A DNA stretch of 64,000 nucleotides, from contig CAJUJH010000004.1 of NCBI GenBank assembly GCA_910586855.1, forward strand, positions 89,539-153,538, written 5' to 3'. The position numbers and the translations under genes were made by a program. Below, piece after piece: positions 42,651 through 52,679 of the stretch. The number at the start of each line of letters is the position of its first letter. Positions within the stretch are counted from its first letter, which is position 1. The notes under the pieces were generated by a model. It made no database searches and was not told the DNA's origin. It was given only the letters and a program-made list of their open reading frames with translations. This DNA is from Candidatus Gastranaerophilales bacterium (GTDB lineage: Bacteria; Cyanobacteriota; Vampirovibrionia; Gastranaerophilales; Gastranaerophilaceae).

Positions 42651-44813
42651 ATGTCTGAAATTAATGAAAACTTGGGGAATCCGGAAATACGGAATGCAAG
42701 CGGGCTAAGTTTTAGCGACCCGAAGAAACTTTTGTGCATATTATTATCTGAAATTATCGGATATGATGAAATTATAGATATAGCGCGCGAACTTATTGAT
42801 GATATTGAAGAAAAACACACAACTTTAGAGGGCAAGAAATTTGCTTCGGTTTCGCAGTGTATTTTTGAATGTTATAAAAGAATTTACGGGTTTAATTCTG
42901 TTAAATGGGTATCAACAGAGGGTTTAAAATATGATGTTAAACCGAATGAAAGACCGATTGCTTTTGAAAGACAGGTCGCAAGCGGGGAGTATGTACCGTA
43001 TAAAATTTATAATGCTGACCAGCTTATTTTAGACGGCATTAAGGTGTCAAAAGCTCCTGCTCTTGTTCAAAACAATTCACCTGCTGCCAAAACTCAGACT
43101 GTACCTGATATTTTGGATAATGCTGCAAAAAAAGAAGATAATACAGCACTTAAAAATATTATCCGCCTAATAAAAGAAGGGGAAAATGTTTTTATAACAG
43201 GACATGCAGGTACGGGCAAAAGCTATATTTTAGACAGGTTAAAGGAACAATTTAAAAAGCTTGTTGTAACTTCAACCACAGGAATTGCAGCGGTTAATAT
43301 TAAGGGGCAGACGATTCATTCCTGGGCCGGGATTGGTTTATGCCGTTATTCTATTGAAAATATTGTAAAAAACATTTTGACAAAAAAGCCTACTATTAAA
43401 AAACAGATTGAAAAATGTGCAATGCTTGCTATTGATGAAATTTCAATGCTGAATATCAGGGCGTTTGAATATGTTGATAAGGTGCTTCGCCTTGTAAGGG
43501 AAGTAGATAAGCCATTTGGCGGTATTCAGGTAATATTTTTAGGAGATTTTTTCCAGCTTCCTCCGGTTGAAATGGGAGAAGGTGCAGAATTAAGCTACTG
43601 TTTTGAATCGCCGGTTTGGACTGAATTGAACCTTAAAAATATTCTGCTTACGGAAAACCATAGACAAAAGGAAGAAAATTTTATCAAAGCTTTATCAAAT
43701 ATGCGGGTGAATAACCTTAATAATGATGATGTAAAGCTCTTAAACACGCGCTGTGCTGCTCTTAATAAGACTGATGACGGCGGTTTTGGTGCGGCGGCTG
43801 GAAATATTCTGCATATTTTCTCAACAAATAAAGAGGCAGACGGGTATAACGAAGCAATGTTTAATGCACTTGAAGCCAAGATAGTTGAATATCCTGCAGA
43901 AGATGGTGTTTTAAGAGGCAAGGGGTATGTTTATGAAAATTTAGATGAGCGTGAGCAGACAATTTTAGAGATTTTTAATAAAAGCTGCAGGGCAGAAAAG
44001 GTTATCAAGCTTAAACCTGATGCAAGAGTTATGCTGCTTGTTAATCTTGATTTTAGGACAGGGCTTGTAAACGGTTCATGCGGAAAGGTTTTGGCACTTA
44101 ATGATGACAGGGTGACTGTTGAATTTGACAATGGCACAATAAGGGATATCGCGCGGGAGACTTTTGAATACTATTATAACGATAAAGTTATTGCAACAAG
44201 GGAACAATTTCCTCTAAAGCTTGCATATGCGGTTACAATACATAAATCACAAGGGATGACCCTCGATAAACTATATGTGGATTGTAAAAGGATTTTTGAA
44301 AGAGGACAGGCATACGTTGCAATGAGCAGAGTGAAGACTTTGTCAGGACTTTATTTAGAGAATTTTTCAAAAGAGCTTGTAATATCCGATGAAAAGGTGG
44401 TTGATTTTTATAAAAATTTAGAGGTGGAGCCTTTGATTGAGGGTTTGCCATCATTAGGGCCTGTTGTCGTTTCAGATGAGGATGATGAAAAAACACTGCT
44501 TTTAAAATATGCAGGGCAGATTGGGGATATCATATCAAGAGAAAACAGATGGATGAAGATATCTGATGTTGCGGATATTATGGGAATTAAAACCTATACG
44601 AGGCTTGTTGAGGGTAAAACAAGCACAACCATAGCGCATATTATAAACAGGTTTTTAAAGAAAAAAGGATATAAAACGGCAACGGTTAAATACTATATGA
44701 AATCAGTTATCTGGACAGCGCCGCCAAACCTTAGTGAAGATGATATGCCGGATGAACTTAAAAATGCCTTAGCAAACAATAATATATATACAAGAACCAC
44801 ACAAAGCGCATAG
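42651..44813 (+). CDS. PIF1-like superfamily 1B helicase
   Basis: 720 residues from ATG 42651 (the TTG three bases earlier is less likely; AAGGA lies about 9 nt upstream of the ATG). N-terminal region of about 165 residues without known domain. Walker A GHAGTGKS (184-191), TSTTGIAAVNIKGQTIHSWAG, Walker B AIDEISM (about 265), DFFQLPPV, and motif VI TIHKSQGMTLD mark a 5'-3' DNA helicase. A C-terminal domain of about 120 residues follows, possibly winged-helix. Bacterial PIF1-like helicases act in genome maintenance; this one has no phage genes around it. Confidence 0.9.
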   Translation: MSEINENLGNPEIRNASGLSFSDPKKLLCILLSEIIGYDEIIDIARELIDDIEEKHTTLEGKKFASVSQCIFECYKRIYGFNSVKWVSTEGLKYDVKPNERPIAFERQVASGEYVPYKIYNADQLILDGIKVSKAPALVQNNSPAAKTQTVPDILDNAAKKEDNTALKNIIRLIKEGENVFITGHAGTGKSYILDRLKEQFKKLVVTSTTGIAAVNIKGQTIHSWAGIGLCRYSIENIVKNILTKKPTIKKQIEKCAMLAIDEISMLNIRAFEYVDKVLRLVREVDKPFGGIQVIFLGDFFQLPPVEMGEGAELSYCFESPVWTELNLKNILLTENHRQKEENFIKALSNMRVNNLNNDDVKLLNTRCAALNKTDDGGFGAAAGNILHIFSTNKEADGYNEAMFNALEAKIVEYPAEDGVLRGKGYVYENLDEREQTILEIFNKSCRAEKVIKLKPDARVMLLVNLDFRTGLVNGSCGKVLALNDDRVTVEFDNGTIRDIARETFEYYYNDKVIATREQFPLKLAYAVTIHKSQGMTLDKLYVDCKRIFERGQAYVAMSRVKTLSGLYLENFSKELVISDEKVVDFYKNLEVEPLIEGLPSLGPVVVSDEDDEKTLLLKYAGQIGDIISRENRWMKISDVADIMGIKTYTRLVEGKTSTTIAHIINRFLKKKGYKTATVKYYMKSVIWTAPPNLSEDDMPDELKNALANNNIYTRTTQSA

Positions 44814-44856
44814 TCTTATGCTTTAACATCAGAAAGTGTGGCTTAGATTAACAATT

Positions 44857-45080
44857 ATGAATTACATTGAAAATGGTAATGAAGCTGAATTTTTCAGGTG
44901 TTTAGAATATGTTATAAAAGCCCGCACTACAGTGAGTGAATTGCAAAAGAAGTTGGCATGAACCGCGTGCAGCTTGTGGATATTCTCCATGGTAAAACAA
45001 AATCTCCTGGATTGCGCACTATAAGCAAGATTCTATCAGGTTTAGGATACACTTTTGATATAGTATCAAAATCAGCATAA
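44857..45080 (+). pseudogene. Frameshifted XRE-type antitoxin-like protein
   Basis: ATG 44857 opens MNYIENGNEAEFFRCLEYVI, then KARTTVSE, but the frame ends at TGA 44959-44961. From about 44941 another frame continues the helix-turn-helix: IAKEVGMNRVQLVDILHGKT, then LRTISKILSGLGYTFDI, ending at TAA 45078. Adding one A to the GAATTG at 44938-44943 restores one protein of about 74 residues. It resembles addiction-module antidotes; no toxin gene is adjacent. Decay or assembly error cannot be told apart here. Confidence 0.75.
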
Positions 45081-45154
45081 ATTTTTTAACTGCAAAAATG
45101 CTTAATAAGAAAATTGGTCAAATTAGCCCTCAAATATATTGCTGCAGCTGTATG

Positions 45155-46066
45155 TTATCCTAATTCTACCATTTTTTGAATAGAATTTAGAGCTTTTTGC
45201 CTGATTTCTTCTTCAACTGTTACTTCAAATTGGTCATAAAGAAGGGAATTTAAAATATCTTCAAGGGTATTCCACTTCATATTATGGCATACAAGTTTAT
45301 TTGAAGCCAAAATAAATTCCTTATCAGGAAAATCTCTTTCCAGACGGTCTACAACTCCTTTTTCCGTTGCAATAATGAAGCTTTTATTGTTTGAATTTGC
45401 GCAATATTGCATAATTTGAGTAGTAGAGCCCACAAAATCTGCCAGCTTTACAACTTCTTGATGACATTCTGGGTGTACAAGAATTTTGGCATCTTTGTAC
45501 ATAATTTTCATTTTAATTATTTCATCAGGAATAATCCTAAGATGTGTCGGGCAAAAACCGGGGTAGCTTATAATTTCAACACTAGGAAGATTTTTTTGGG
45601 CAAAGCTTCCTAAATAACAATCCGGTGCAAATAAAACTTTATTAGTGTTTAGAGATTTTATAACATCAATTGCATTAGCGCTTGTACAGCAAATATCACA
45701 TTCTGCCTTTACTTCAGCTGAAGAATTAACGTAACAAACTAAAGGCACACCAGGGTTTTTCTCTTTAAAATCTTTTACCTGTTTTAAGTTTATCATATCT
45801 GCCATATTGCAGCCTGAATTTTTATTTGGAAGAAGGACTTTTTTATCAGGGGATAAAATTTTTGCAGTTTCTGCCATAAAATAAACACCGGCAAAAATTA
45901 TAATATCAGCATCAGTTTTGCTGGCTAAACGGCTTAAGCCCAATGAATCTCCGACATAATCCGCTACATTATCAATTTCAGGGCTTTGATAACAATGTGC
46001 AAGGATAATTGCGTTTTTTTCCTTCTTTAGTTTATTTATTTTTTCTATTAGTTCAAAGTTTGTCAA
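45155..46066 (-). CDS. nadA: Quinolinate synthase A
   Basis: 303 residues. Condenses iminoaspartate and dihydroxyacetone phosphate to quinolinate for NAD. Cluster ligands: C86 (NSGCNMAD), C127 (CCTSAN) and a C-terminal Cys in CHNMKWN. The AHCYQSPEIDNVADYVGDS start block is typical. nadB and nadC are not in the window. It is the last gene of a run pyrF-ald-proB-proA-nadA, 98 bases after proA, so it may have its own promoter. Confidence 0.95.
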   Translation of the reverse strand: MTNFELIEKINKLKKEKNAIILAHCYQSPEIDNVADYVGDSLGLSRLASKTDADIIIFAGVYFMAETAKILSPDKKVLLPNKNSGCNMADMINLKQVKDFKEKNPGVPLVCYVNSSAEVKAECDICCTSANAIDVIKSLNTNKVLFAPDCYLGSFAQKNLPSVEIISYPGFCPTHLRIIPDEIIKMKIMYKDAKILVHPECHQEVVKLADFVGSTTQIMQYCANSNNKSFIIATEKGVVDRLERDFPDKEFILASNKLVCHNMKWNTLEDILNSLLYDQFEVTVEEEIRQKALNSIQKMVELG

Positions 46067-46164
46067 AATCTTACTTCTTTTGTTAATACTTTCTTACTAA
46101 TTCCTGTATTTTAAAATATAACGGCTTTTATATCCGCTTATTTTTTTATTATAAAACAAAAAAT

Positions 46165-47412
46165 TTAAATGTCTTTATGTTTAAAAGTTTTTATTCCTTT
46201 TGCATAATCATCCACAATTTGCCCTGTGCCCGTTAATTTGTATTTATAAATACAAAGCCCGTCTAGGCCTACAGGACCTCTTGCGTGAGTTTTATTTGTT
46301 GAAATACCGACTTCTGCACCAAAACCAAACCTGAAACCATCTGAGAATCTGGTTGAAGTGTTTGTGAATACGCCTGCTGAATCAATATTGTTCATAAAAA
46401 TTTCTGCTGCTTTTAAATCACTTGTTATAATTGAATCCGTGTGATGAGAGCCGTATTTGTTAATATGATTAATAGCTTCATCTAATGAATCAACTTTTTT
46501 AATGTTTAAAATGGTATCAGAATATTCAACCCCAAATTGCTTAGGATTTTCAATGACTTCAATCCCTTTATCATTAAGGGCATTTTTTAATTCTTCATAA
46601 TAAGGAAAATCTTTATGTACTAAAATTGTCTCAACCGCGTTACATGCTGTAGGGTATTGGGTTTTAGCATCTATACAGATTTTTTCTGCCATATCAAAAT
46701 CAGCGCTTTTATCAACAAATATATGACAAATGCCTGAAGCGTGCCCCAAAACAGGGATTTTTGTATTTTCCTGAATGAATTTTACAAGCTTATTTGAGCC
46801 TCTTGGGATGATTAAATCAATATAGCCATCCATATCCAGCATTTTTTTAATGTCGTCATGCGAATATACAAGGTTTACTGCATATTTTGGGAAACCTTCA
46901 GTCTTATCTAAAGCTTCTTTTATTATTTCAAAAATGGCTGAATTTGTATTGTTCGCTTCGCTTCCGCCTTTTAAAATTACTGCGTTACCTGATTTTATTG
47001 CTAAAGATGAAATTTGTGCTATGACATCAGGGCGTGCTTCAAAAATTATTCCAAGAACTCCAATCGGGGTTGTAACTTTCTTTAAAATAAGCCCTTCATC
47101 AAGTTCGCGTGTCCAAAGAATTTTATTTGCAGGGTCTTCAAGTTTTATAACATCATAAATGCCCTGAATCATATCGCGCATTTTGTTTTCATCGAGTTTT
47201 AGCCTGCCAAAGGTTGCTTTTGTTAATTTTCCTTCTTCTACAAGTGCTGCAGCGTATTCCAAGTCTTTTTTATTTGCTTCATAGATTTTTTCTTTATTTG
47301 CTTCAATATTTTGTGCAACATTTTTCAGCGCTTCATTTTTTTTATCAGCACCTAAACCCATTAATTCTATTTTTGCTTGATTTGCATATTTTACAATTTC
47401 TTCAATATTCAT
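46165..47412 (-). CDS. proA: Gamma-glutamyl phosphate reductase
   Basis: 415 residues of the aldehyde dehydrogenase superfamily. Reduces glutamyl-5-phosphate with NADPH in proline synthesis. Catalytic Cys is in YPTACNAVET (about 256), NADPH-binding in LKGGSEANNTNSAI, and the RFSDGFRFGFGAEVGIST block is diagnostic. It follows proB by 32 bases. Confidence 0.96.
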   Translation of the reverse strand: MNIEEIVKYANQAKIELMGLGADKKNEALKNVAQNIEANKEKIYEANKKDLEYAAALVEEGKLTKATFGRLKLDENKMRDMIQGIYDVIKLEDPANKILWTRELDEGLILKKVTTPIGVLGIIFEARPDVIAQISSLAIKSGNAVILKGGSEANNTNSAIFEIIKEALDKTEGFPKYAVNLVYSHDDIKKMLDMDGYIDLIIPRGSNKLVKFIQENTKIPVLGHASGICHIFVDKSADFDMAEKICIDAKTQYPTACNAVETILVHKDFPYYEELKNALNDKGIEVIENPKQFGVEYSDTILNIKKVDSLDEAINHINKYGSHHTDSIITSDLKAAEIFMNNIDSAGVFTNTSTRFSDGFRFGFGAEVGISTNKTHARGPVGLDGLCIYKYKLTGTGQIVDDYAKGIKTFKHKDI

Positions 47413-47444
47413 AGTTTTACCTTGCAGTGCCTGTGCAATAAACC

Positions 47445-48563
47445 CTAAAGTAATACAAGATTATCTTTGCTTATTACATCATCACTTTGTTTGTGTCCTA
47501 AAATTTCCTTAATTTTTTCACTGTGGATTCCTAAAAGTTTTTCGCATTCATCCGATGTGTAATTTGCAACCCCTCTTGCAAATTCGCACCCTTTTTCATC
47601 CAAAATGCTTATAACCTCACCATTTTCAAAAATTCCCGCAATTGCAAGGGTGCCGATTGGAAGAAGGCTTGTTTGTTTTTCAATCAAAGCTTTTTTTGCT
47701 CCTTCATTTACGACTATTCCGCCTCTAAGGTTTGTAGCATAGGCAATCCATCTGTGTTTTGAAGATAATTTATTTGTGGCTAAAAATACCGTGCCCACAT
47801 CTTCATTATTAAAGACTTTTTTTAATATGCCTTCCCGCTTGCCGTTTACTATCATAGCATTTGAGCCTGAATTTGTTACGACTTTTGCTGCGGATAATTT
47901 TGTTATCATACCGCCTCTTCCGCCTAGTGAAGCGCCTGAAGCGAGTTTTTCGATTTTTGATGTTACTTTTTCTACAATCGGGATTAATTTGGCATCCTCA
48001 AATTCTTTAGGGTTTTTATCATAAAGCCCGTCAATATCAGACACCATAATGAGTAAATCAGCGTCAAGTTTACTTGCAACAAGGGCTGAAAGCTTGTCGT
48101 TATCTGAAAAACAAACCTGCGCCACTTCGCTTGTTGAAACTGTATCATTTTGGTTAATAATTGGAATTATTCCGCATTCAAGAAGCCTATTTAGGGTATT
48201 TCTTAAATTTAAATATCTTTTCCTGTTTGAAAAATCATCTTCGGTTAAAAGCACTTGAGAAACTGTAACGCCGTATTTTTCAAATCCTTCCTGCCAAATT
48301 TTCATTAAGAAGGGCTGTCCTATTGAGGCTGCAGCTTGTTTATCAATTGTTGTATTTGAAGCCGTTTTTACAGGGCATAGTTTTTTCATCCCTAAAGCAA
48401 CAGAACCTGAGGATACAATAATTACTTCTTTTCCTTCTTTAAAAAGTCTTGAAATATCTTCTACAAAAGAATAAAGCCTTGATAATGAGATATCTCCTTC
48501 ATCATTTCTTAAAATATTTGTTCCGAATTTAAAAACTACTCTTTTAACGTGTCCTGTATTCAT
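47445..48563 (-). CDS. proB: Glutamate 5-kinase with PUA domain
   Basis: 372 residues: amino-acid-kinase domain (about 1-260; KFGTNILR start, SSGSVALGMKK, NQNDTVST, GTGG-type loop as SLGGRGGMITKL) plus a C-terminal PUA domain (about 280-355), as in feedback-inhibited ProB. First step of proline synthesis. One base separates it from ald, so translation is coupled. Confidence 0.96.
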   Translation of the reverse strand: MNTGHVKRVVFKFGTNILRNDEGDISLSRLYSFVEDISRLFKEGKEVIIVSSGSVALGMKKLCPVKTASNTTIDKQAAASIGQPFLMKIWQEGFEKYGVTVSQVLLTEDDFSNRKRYLNLRNTLNRLLECGIIPIINQNDTVSTSEVAQVCFSDNDKLSALVASKLDADLLIMVSDIDGLYDKNPKEFEDAKLIPIVEKVTSKIEKLASGASLGGRGGMITKLSAAKVVTNSGSNAMIVNGKREGILKKVFNNEDVGTVFLATNKLSSKHRWIAYATNLRGGIVVNEGAKKALIEKQTSLLPIGTLAIAGIFENGEVISILDEKGCEFARGVANYTSDECEKLLGIHSEKIKEILGHKQSDDVISKDNLVLL

Positions 48564-48564
48564 A

Positions 48565-49707
48565 TTATGCTACCTTAAAACCTATTAGAAGGGAAATTTC
48601 AGTATGTTCTAAATCAAATGTCTGCGCCAGATTTTCATTTGTGACTTCTCCTCTGAATGTATTTACACCTGCGCGGAGTGATTCAGATTCTTTCAGCGCC
48701 ATAAATGCGCCCAATTCTCCTATTTTTTGGATATATGGAAGTATAGCATAAGAATATGCAAAAGACGATGTTCTTGGCGTTAAAGAGGGTAAATTAGGTA
48801 CAGCAGAATGCAAAATGCCGTATTTTTCAAACACAGGATTTTTTAATGTTGTGATTCTATCCATAGTTTCGATGTTTCCGCCCTGGTCAATTGCTACATC
48901 TATTATAAATGAGCCTTTTTTCATTTCTTTGACTATATCGGCGCTAACAAGTTTCGGTGCTTTTCTTCCGGGTAATAGCACAGCGCCTACAAGGATATCA
49001 GCTTTTTTGCACTCCTCTTTTATTGTGTAAGGGTTGCAATAGTGTGTTTTTAGTGCTCCGTTAAAAGTTAAATCCAAATCTGCAAGGCGTTTTGAATTAA
49101 TATCCAATACTGAAACATCTGCTCCCATACCAAGAGCTACTTTTGCAGCGTTTGCACCTACAACACCGCCTCCGATAATTACAACTTTACCTGGCTGTAC
49201 CCCCGGTACGCCGCCTAAAAGGACTCCTGAACCGCCATTTACGGTTTCAAGATAGTTTGCACCCAATTGAATACTTAATCTTCCTGCTACTTCGCTCATT
49301 GGTCTTAAAAGAGGCAGCTCGCCGTTTTTACCTTCAACAGATTCTGCAGCTATTGCACAAACCTTTTTATTTAAAAGTTCTTTTGTAAGTTCTTCTTCAA
49401 CCGCAAGGTGCATAAAGGAAAAAATAACCTGGTCTTCCTGGAAATATTGGTATTCAGATTTTTGCGGCTCTTTTACTTTTACAATAACAGTTGCTTTTTC
49501 CCATACTTCAACATTGTCTTTTGCAATAACTGCACCGCTTTGAATATATTGTTCATCTGAAAAGCCGCTTAAGATTCCTGCATTGTGCTCAATTATAACT
49601 TCATATCCTTCTTGTGTCAGCATTGCAATACAATCAGGAGTTAAGGCTACCCTTGTTTCATCTGTTTTTAATTCTTTTAAAACACCAAATACGGTTTTCA
49701 TCTTCAT
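48565..49707 (-). CDS. ald: Alanine dehydrogenase
   Basis: 380 residues. Catalyses reversible NAD-dependent deamination of L-alanine to pyruvate. The N-terminal block KTVFGVLKELKTDETRVALT, substrate-binding KVKEPQKSEY (Lys about 76), FSFMHLA (His about 97), and the nucleotide loop GGGVVGANAAKVA (about 175-187) match Ald. ATG 49707 or ATG 49701 could be used; AAGGA lies 7-11 nt upstream of the first. Nested between pyrF (12-base gap) and proB (1-base gap). Confidence 0.95.
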   Translation of the reverse strand: MKMKTVFGVLKELKTDETRVALTPDCIAMLTQEGYEVIIEHNAGILSGFSDEQYIQSGAVIAKDNVEVWEKATVIVKVKEPQKSEYQYFQEDQVIFSFMHLAVEEELTKELLNKKVCAIAAESVEGKNGELPLLRPMSEVAGRLSIQLGANYLETVNGGSGVLLGGVPGVQPGKVVIIGGGVVGANAAKVALGMGADVSVLDINSKRLADLDLTFNGALKTHYCNPYTIKEECKKADILVGAVLLPGRKAPKLVSADIVKEMKKGSFIIDVAIDQGGNIETMDRITTLKNPVFEKYGILHSAVPNLPSLTPRTSSFAYSYAILPYIQKIGELGAFMALKESESLRAGVNTFRGEVTNENLAQTFDLEHTEISLLIGFKVA

Positions 49708-49719
49708 TTTTTAAAATCC

Positions 49720-50475
49720 TTACACAACATCTAATGCAAGTGCATTTTCAATCTCATCAATAATAAGTTTTATGGCTTCCACCTTATTTTCGGCGCATAT
49801 AACGGGACGTCCTACCACCATATAATCCACACCTGAAAGCACGGCATCTGTAGGGGTTACAACCCTTACTTGGTCATTTACAACACTCCAGGTCGGACGT
49901 ATTGCAGGACATACAATGATAAAATCTTCGGGACATTCTTTTCTTATAACAATGGCTTCAGAAGCTGATGCCACAACTCCGTTTAATCCGGCATCCACCG
50001 CTATTTTGGCAAGGCTTCCAACATAATCATCAATATTTTTATTAACGCTTAATTCTGTAGTTAAAGTTTTTTGTCCAAAGCTTGATAAAAGAGTCACGCC
50101 AAGGATTACAGGTTCCGGCTTATTATATTTTTTGGCAGTTTCACAAGCTAATTTCACAGTAGTTGAAAGCATTTTTGAGCCGCCTTTAATATGAACATCA
50201 AAAAAGCTTATATCCTTTTTGACAAGGTTAGCGCAGGCTCTTGCAACGGTGTTTGGTATATCGTGGAATTTGCCGTCAAAAAAGACTTTACCGCCTTCAT
50301 CATGAATCATTTTTATAACATCGAAACTGACAGATGTGTATAATTGAAGTCCGACCTTAAAAAAACCGACATAGTCCTTTAATTCCTTGACGAGTTTTTT
50401 TGCTTCATCAAAATCATCTACATCCAAAGCCAGAATAATTCGGTCTTTTGGGTTTTTCGGTTTTTCAATTGTCAT
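49720..50475 (-). CDS. pyrF: Orotidine 5'-phosphate decarboxylase
   Basis: 251 residues, TIM barrel, last step of UMP synthesis. The catalytic K-D-K-D array is in FFDGKFHDIPNT (about 69-80), and RIILALDVDDFDEA opens the barrel. The C-terminal VVGRPV loop binds phosphate. First gene of a five-gene minus-strand run with ald, proB, proA and nadA; no other pyr gene nearby. Confidence 0.95.
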   Translation of the reverse strand: MTIEKPKNPKDRIILALDVDDFDEAKKLVKELKDYVGFFKVGLQLYTSVSFDVIKMIHDEGGKVFFDGKFHDIPNTVARACANLVKKDISFFDVHIKGGSKMLSTTVKLACETAKKYNKPEPVILGVTLLSSFGQKTLTTELSVNKNIDDYVGSLAKIAVDAGLNGVVASASEAIVIRKECPEDFIIVCPAIRPTWSVVNDQVRVVTPTDAVLSGVDYMVVGRPVICAENKVEAIKLIIDEIENALALDVV

Positions 50476-50573
50476 TTATCCCGCCTTAAATTTATCGGTA
50501 TTTTATCAGTAACCAATTTTATCATAATTTGCACGATAATTGCAATTATTAAGTAATATAAGGGTTATTGAAA

Positions 50574-50611
50574 AATTAACCCTGTCTTTTAATTTGAAGA
50601 CAGGGTTAATT
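50574..50611 (-). terminator. Hairpin terminator
   Basis: 15-bp perfect stem AATTAACCCTGTCTT / AAGACAGGGTTAATT. A T-run follows on both strands, so it can work in either direction. It lies just downstream of the MFS sugar-transporter gene. Confidence 0.85.
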
Positions 50612-50633
50612 AATTTTTTCTATTATATTTTAT

Positions 50634-51995
50634 TTATGCTTTTTCTTTTACTAGCGATGCTGTAACTGCAGCAAGGATAAGCATTATAGCACCTACTATA
50701 AAAGCATATTCCCAGTGGTTATTTACCATAGTATCTTGAGTATATCTTGCTTTATCAATAAACCAAGCAAGAAGTGTGCAAACCAATACTTGCGGAGCTG
50801 CTATGAATATATTAAATATACCCATAATTGAACCTTCTGTGCCCGGTTTTATATATTTTGAAAGCATTGCAAAGGGAAGTGCTAATGTACTTGCCCAGCC
50901 AATACCTGCTAATGCCATAGCGCTCATAACAGAGGCTTTATTTGGAAGAATTGCCATCAAAATATAAGCTAAAGCCATACTTGATAATGCAATTATATGT
51001 ACAAATTTATTTCCTCTTTTTTCTGCCCATTTTCCAATAGGAATAGCAACAAGGAAGCAAACTAAATTAAATACTGCAAAACAAATTTGCGAGAAATACT
51101 GCCCGTCTGCCGTTTGGGCTGCATATGTATCTTTAACTGCTTGTGCTGCGCTTGAAAGGTCGGGTACATTATACACAATGTGAACAGCATATTGGGTGAA
51201 GAAAATCATCATGCTCATTAATCCAATCCAAGAAAAGAATTGCATTGTGCAGATTTTACCTACTTCTGGTGAAAGTTTAAAAAAGTCTTGTACATTTTCC
51301 AAGAATGATTTTTGTTCTTCATTTTCTGCTGCAGTTTTTGCCTCTGCTTTAATTTTTCTTTCTTTAATTGTAAGGCAAGTCCATAACATAGCAAGGAAGA
51401 AAGCGGCTCCAGCCATTGCAAACTGTGCGTTCATAGACATATCATAGTGGAACACATATTTTAAAAATGGTGCTGTACCGGCTGCAATAACAGAGCCTAA
51501 GCCGATTGCAAAACTTAGGTAAGAATTTGCAAGTGCGTGCTGTTCTTTTGGAATATTATCTGGGATAAGTGCTCTATAGGGACCTTGGGCGGCGTTAACA
51601 CAAGCATCAATTATCCAAATCATAACTGCAGCAATTAAAAGCCCTAGCCAAACAGGAGCATTTGCACCGAATAAGCCTGCAATATCGCCGCTTCTTGGTA
51701 AGAAAAACAGTCCCAGAGCAGCTAAAATAGCACCTCCCATTAAATATGGAACACGACGTCCAAACGGGGTTTGAGTTACATCAGATAATGCACCTATGAT
51801 AGGCTGTACCACAATACCTGTAACAGGTCCTGCAAGCCAAATTAAACCAAAAATAAATGGGCTTGCGCCTAGGGCTTCCGTAACAGGACCGGACAGAATG
51901 ATTCTCATCTGCCAGGCAAATTGAAGCCCGAAAAATCCTAAACAAAAATTCAAAAGCTGCGCTGTTGAAAATTTTTTCATTTCTTCGTTTGCCAT
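50634..51995 (-). CDS. MFS transporter of the GPH/sucrose (SLC45-like) type
   Basis: 453 residues, twelve helices. GLQFAWQMRIILSGPVTEAL (about 18-37), GIVVQPIIGALSD with TPFGRRVPYL (about 76-85), and a second-half motif similar to GKWAEKRGNK identify the glycoside-pentoside-hexuronide/sucrose-proton group. Expected to import a sugar with H+; substrate unknown. Starts 324 bases from a divergent MerR-like gene with palindrome E3 between them. Confidence 0.88.
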   Translation of the reverse strand: MANEEMKKFSTAQLLNFCLGFFGLQFAWQMRIILSGPVTEALGASPFIFGLIWLAGPVTGIVVQPIIGALSDVTQTPFGRRVPYLMGGAILAALGLFFLPRSGDIAGLFGANAPVWLGLLIAAVMIWIIDACVNAAQGPYRALIPDNIPKEQHALANSYLSFAIGLGSVIAAGTAPFLKYVFHYDMSMNAQFAMAGAAFFLAMLWTCLTIKERKIKAEAKTAAENEEQKSFLENVQDFFKLSPEVGKICTMQFFSWIGLMSMMIFFTQYAVHIVYNVPDLSSAAQAVKDTYAAQTADGQYFSQICFAVFNLVCFLVAIPIGKWAEKRGNKFVHIIALSSMALAYILMAILPNKASVMSAMALAGIGWASTLALPFAMLSKYIKPGTEGSIMGIFNIFIAAPQVLVCTLLAWFIDKARYTQDTMVNNHWEYAFIVGAIMLILAAVTASLVKEKA

Positions 51996-52130
51996 TAAAA
52001 CCTCCTAACAAAACTTGTATCTATTGTACATTAAAATCCTATAAAAGTCATATAGCTAAATTTTGTTATTTTTAGTTGAAATTATAAAATTATATTTTGG
52101 CCTATGGCTGATATTTAATATTTTCTCTTT

Positions 52131-52252
52131 AAAAAAGTATTTCATAAGCAGGGCAGAGGATTCGCATCTGCAAAAAACTATAATAATTCTTTAATAATTA
52201 ATATCTGCAGAGGCGAATTTTTAACAGCCCTTTTTTATGAAATACTTTTTTT
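52131..52252. repeat. Long palindrome (element E3)
   Basis: Outer arms AAAAAAGTATTTCATAA (52131-52147) and its complement (52236-52252), then an inner GGGC/GCCC pair. The core (AGAGGATTCGCATCTG to GGCGAATTTTTAACA, TTAAC at 52221-52225) is nearly the same as E2, while the arms are unrelated. The rest of the divergent gap 51996-52318 shows no gene. Confidence 0.85.
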
Positions 52253-52318
52253 CCAGAAAATTATGTTTTTATTTATATTTAAATTGACAAGTCAAATTTT
52301 ATACTTTATAATTTTATT

Positions 52319-52678
52319 GTGAATAGAAAATTAAGATTAATATACGAAGATATGAAATTAAACCCTGATGATGCAGTTTTTTCAATCGGGGATGCTGTCG
52401 AGATTATAAATGCAGGAAGCGGCAAAACAATCAGGGATTATGATACTTTCGGCATAACAAATTTTAAGAAAAATCCAAGGGGTGACAGGATTTTTAGCAG
52501 AAACGATATTGAATATTTAAAGAATCTTAGAAATCTTAATGACTGCGGGTTTAAATTAAAAGCTTTAAAATTTTTGGTCGACTATTTAAAAAGTAAAAAG
52601 CAAAATCCAGTTGATTTTATTAATAACTTTTCATCTTATTGCACGCGTAAAAAATATTCTGAAAAACAAAAGAAATAG
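52319..52678 (+). CDS. MerR-like regulator, 119 residues
   Basis: GTG start at 52319. Residues about 20-75 form a MerR-type winged helix: FSIGDAVEII, KTIRDYDTFGI, then GDRIFSRNDIEYLKNLRNL. A short helix and Lys-rich tail follow, with no ligand-binding domain. The family usually represses or bends promoter DNA; the divergent MFS transporter is the obvious candidate target, but that is inference. Ends 1 base before the convergent PPOX gene. Confidence 0.75.
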   Translation: MNRKLRLIYEDMKLNPDDAVFSIGDAVEIINAGSGKTIRDYDTFGITNFKKNPRGDRIFSRNDIEYLKNLRNLNDCGFKLKALKFLVDYLKSKKQNPVDFINNFSSYCTRKKYSEKQKK

Positions 52679-52679
52679 C

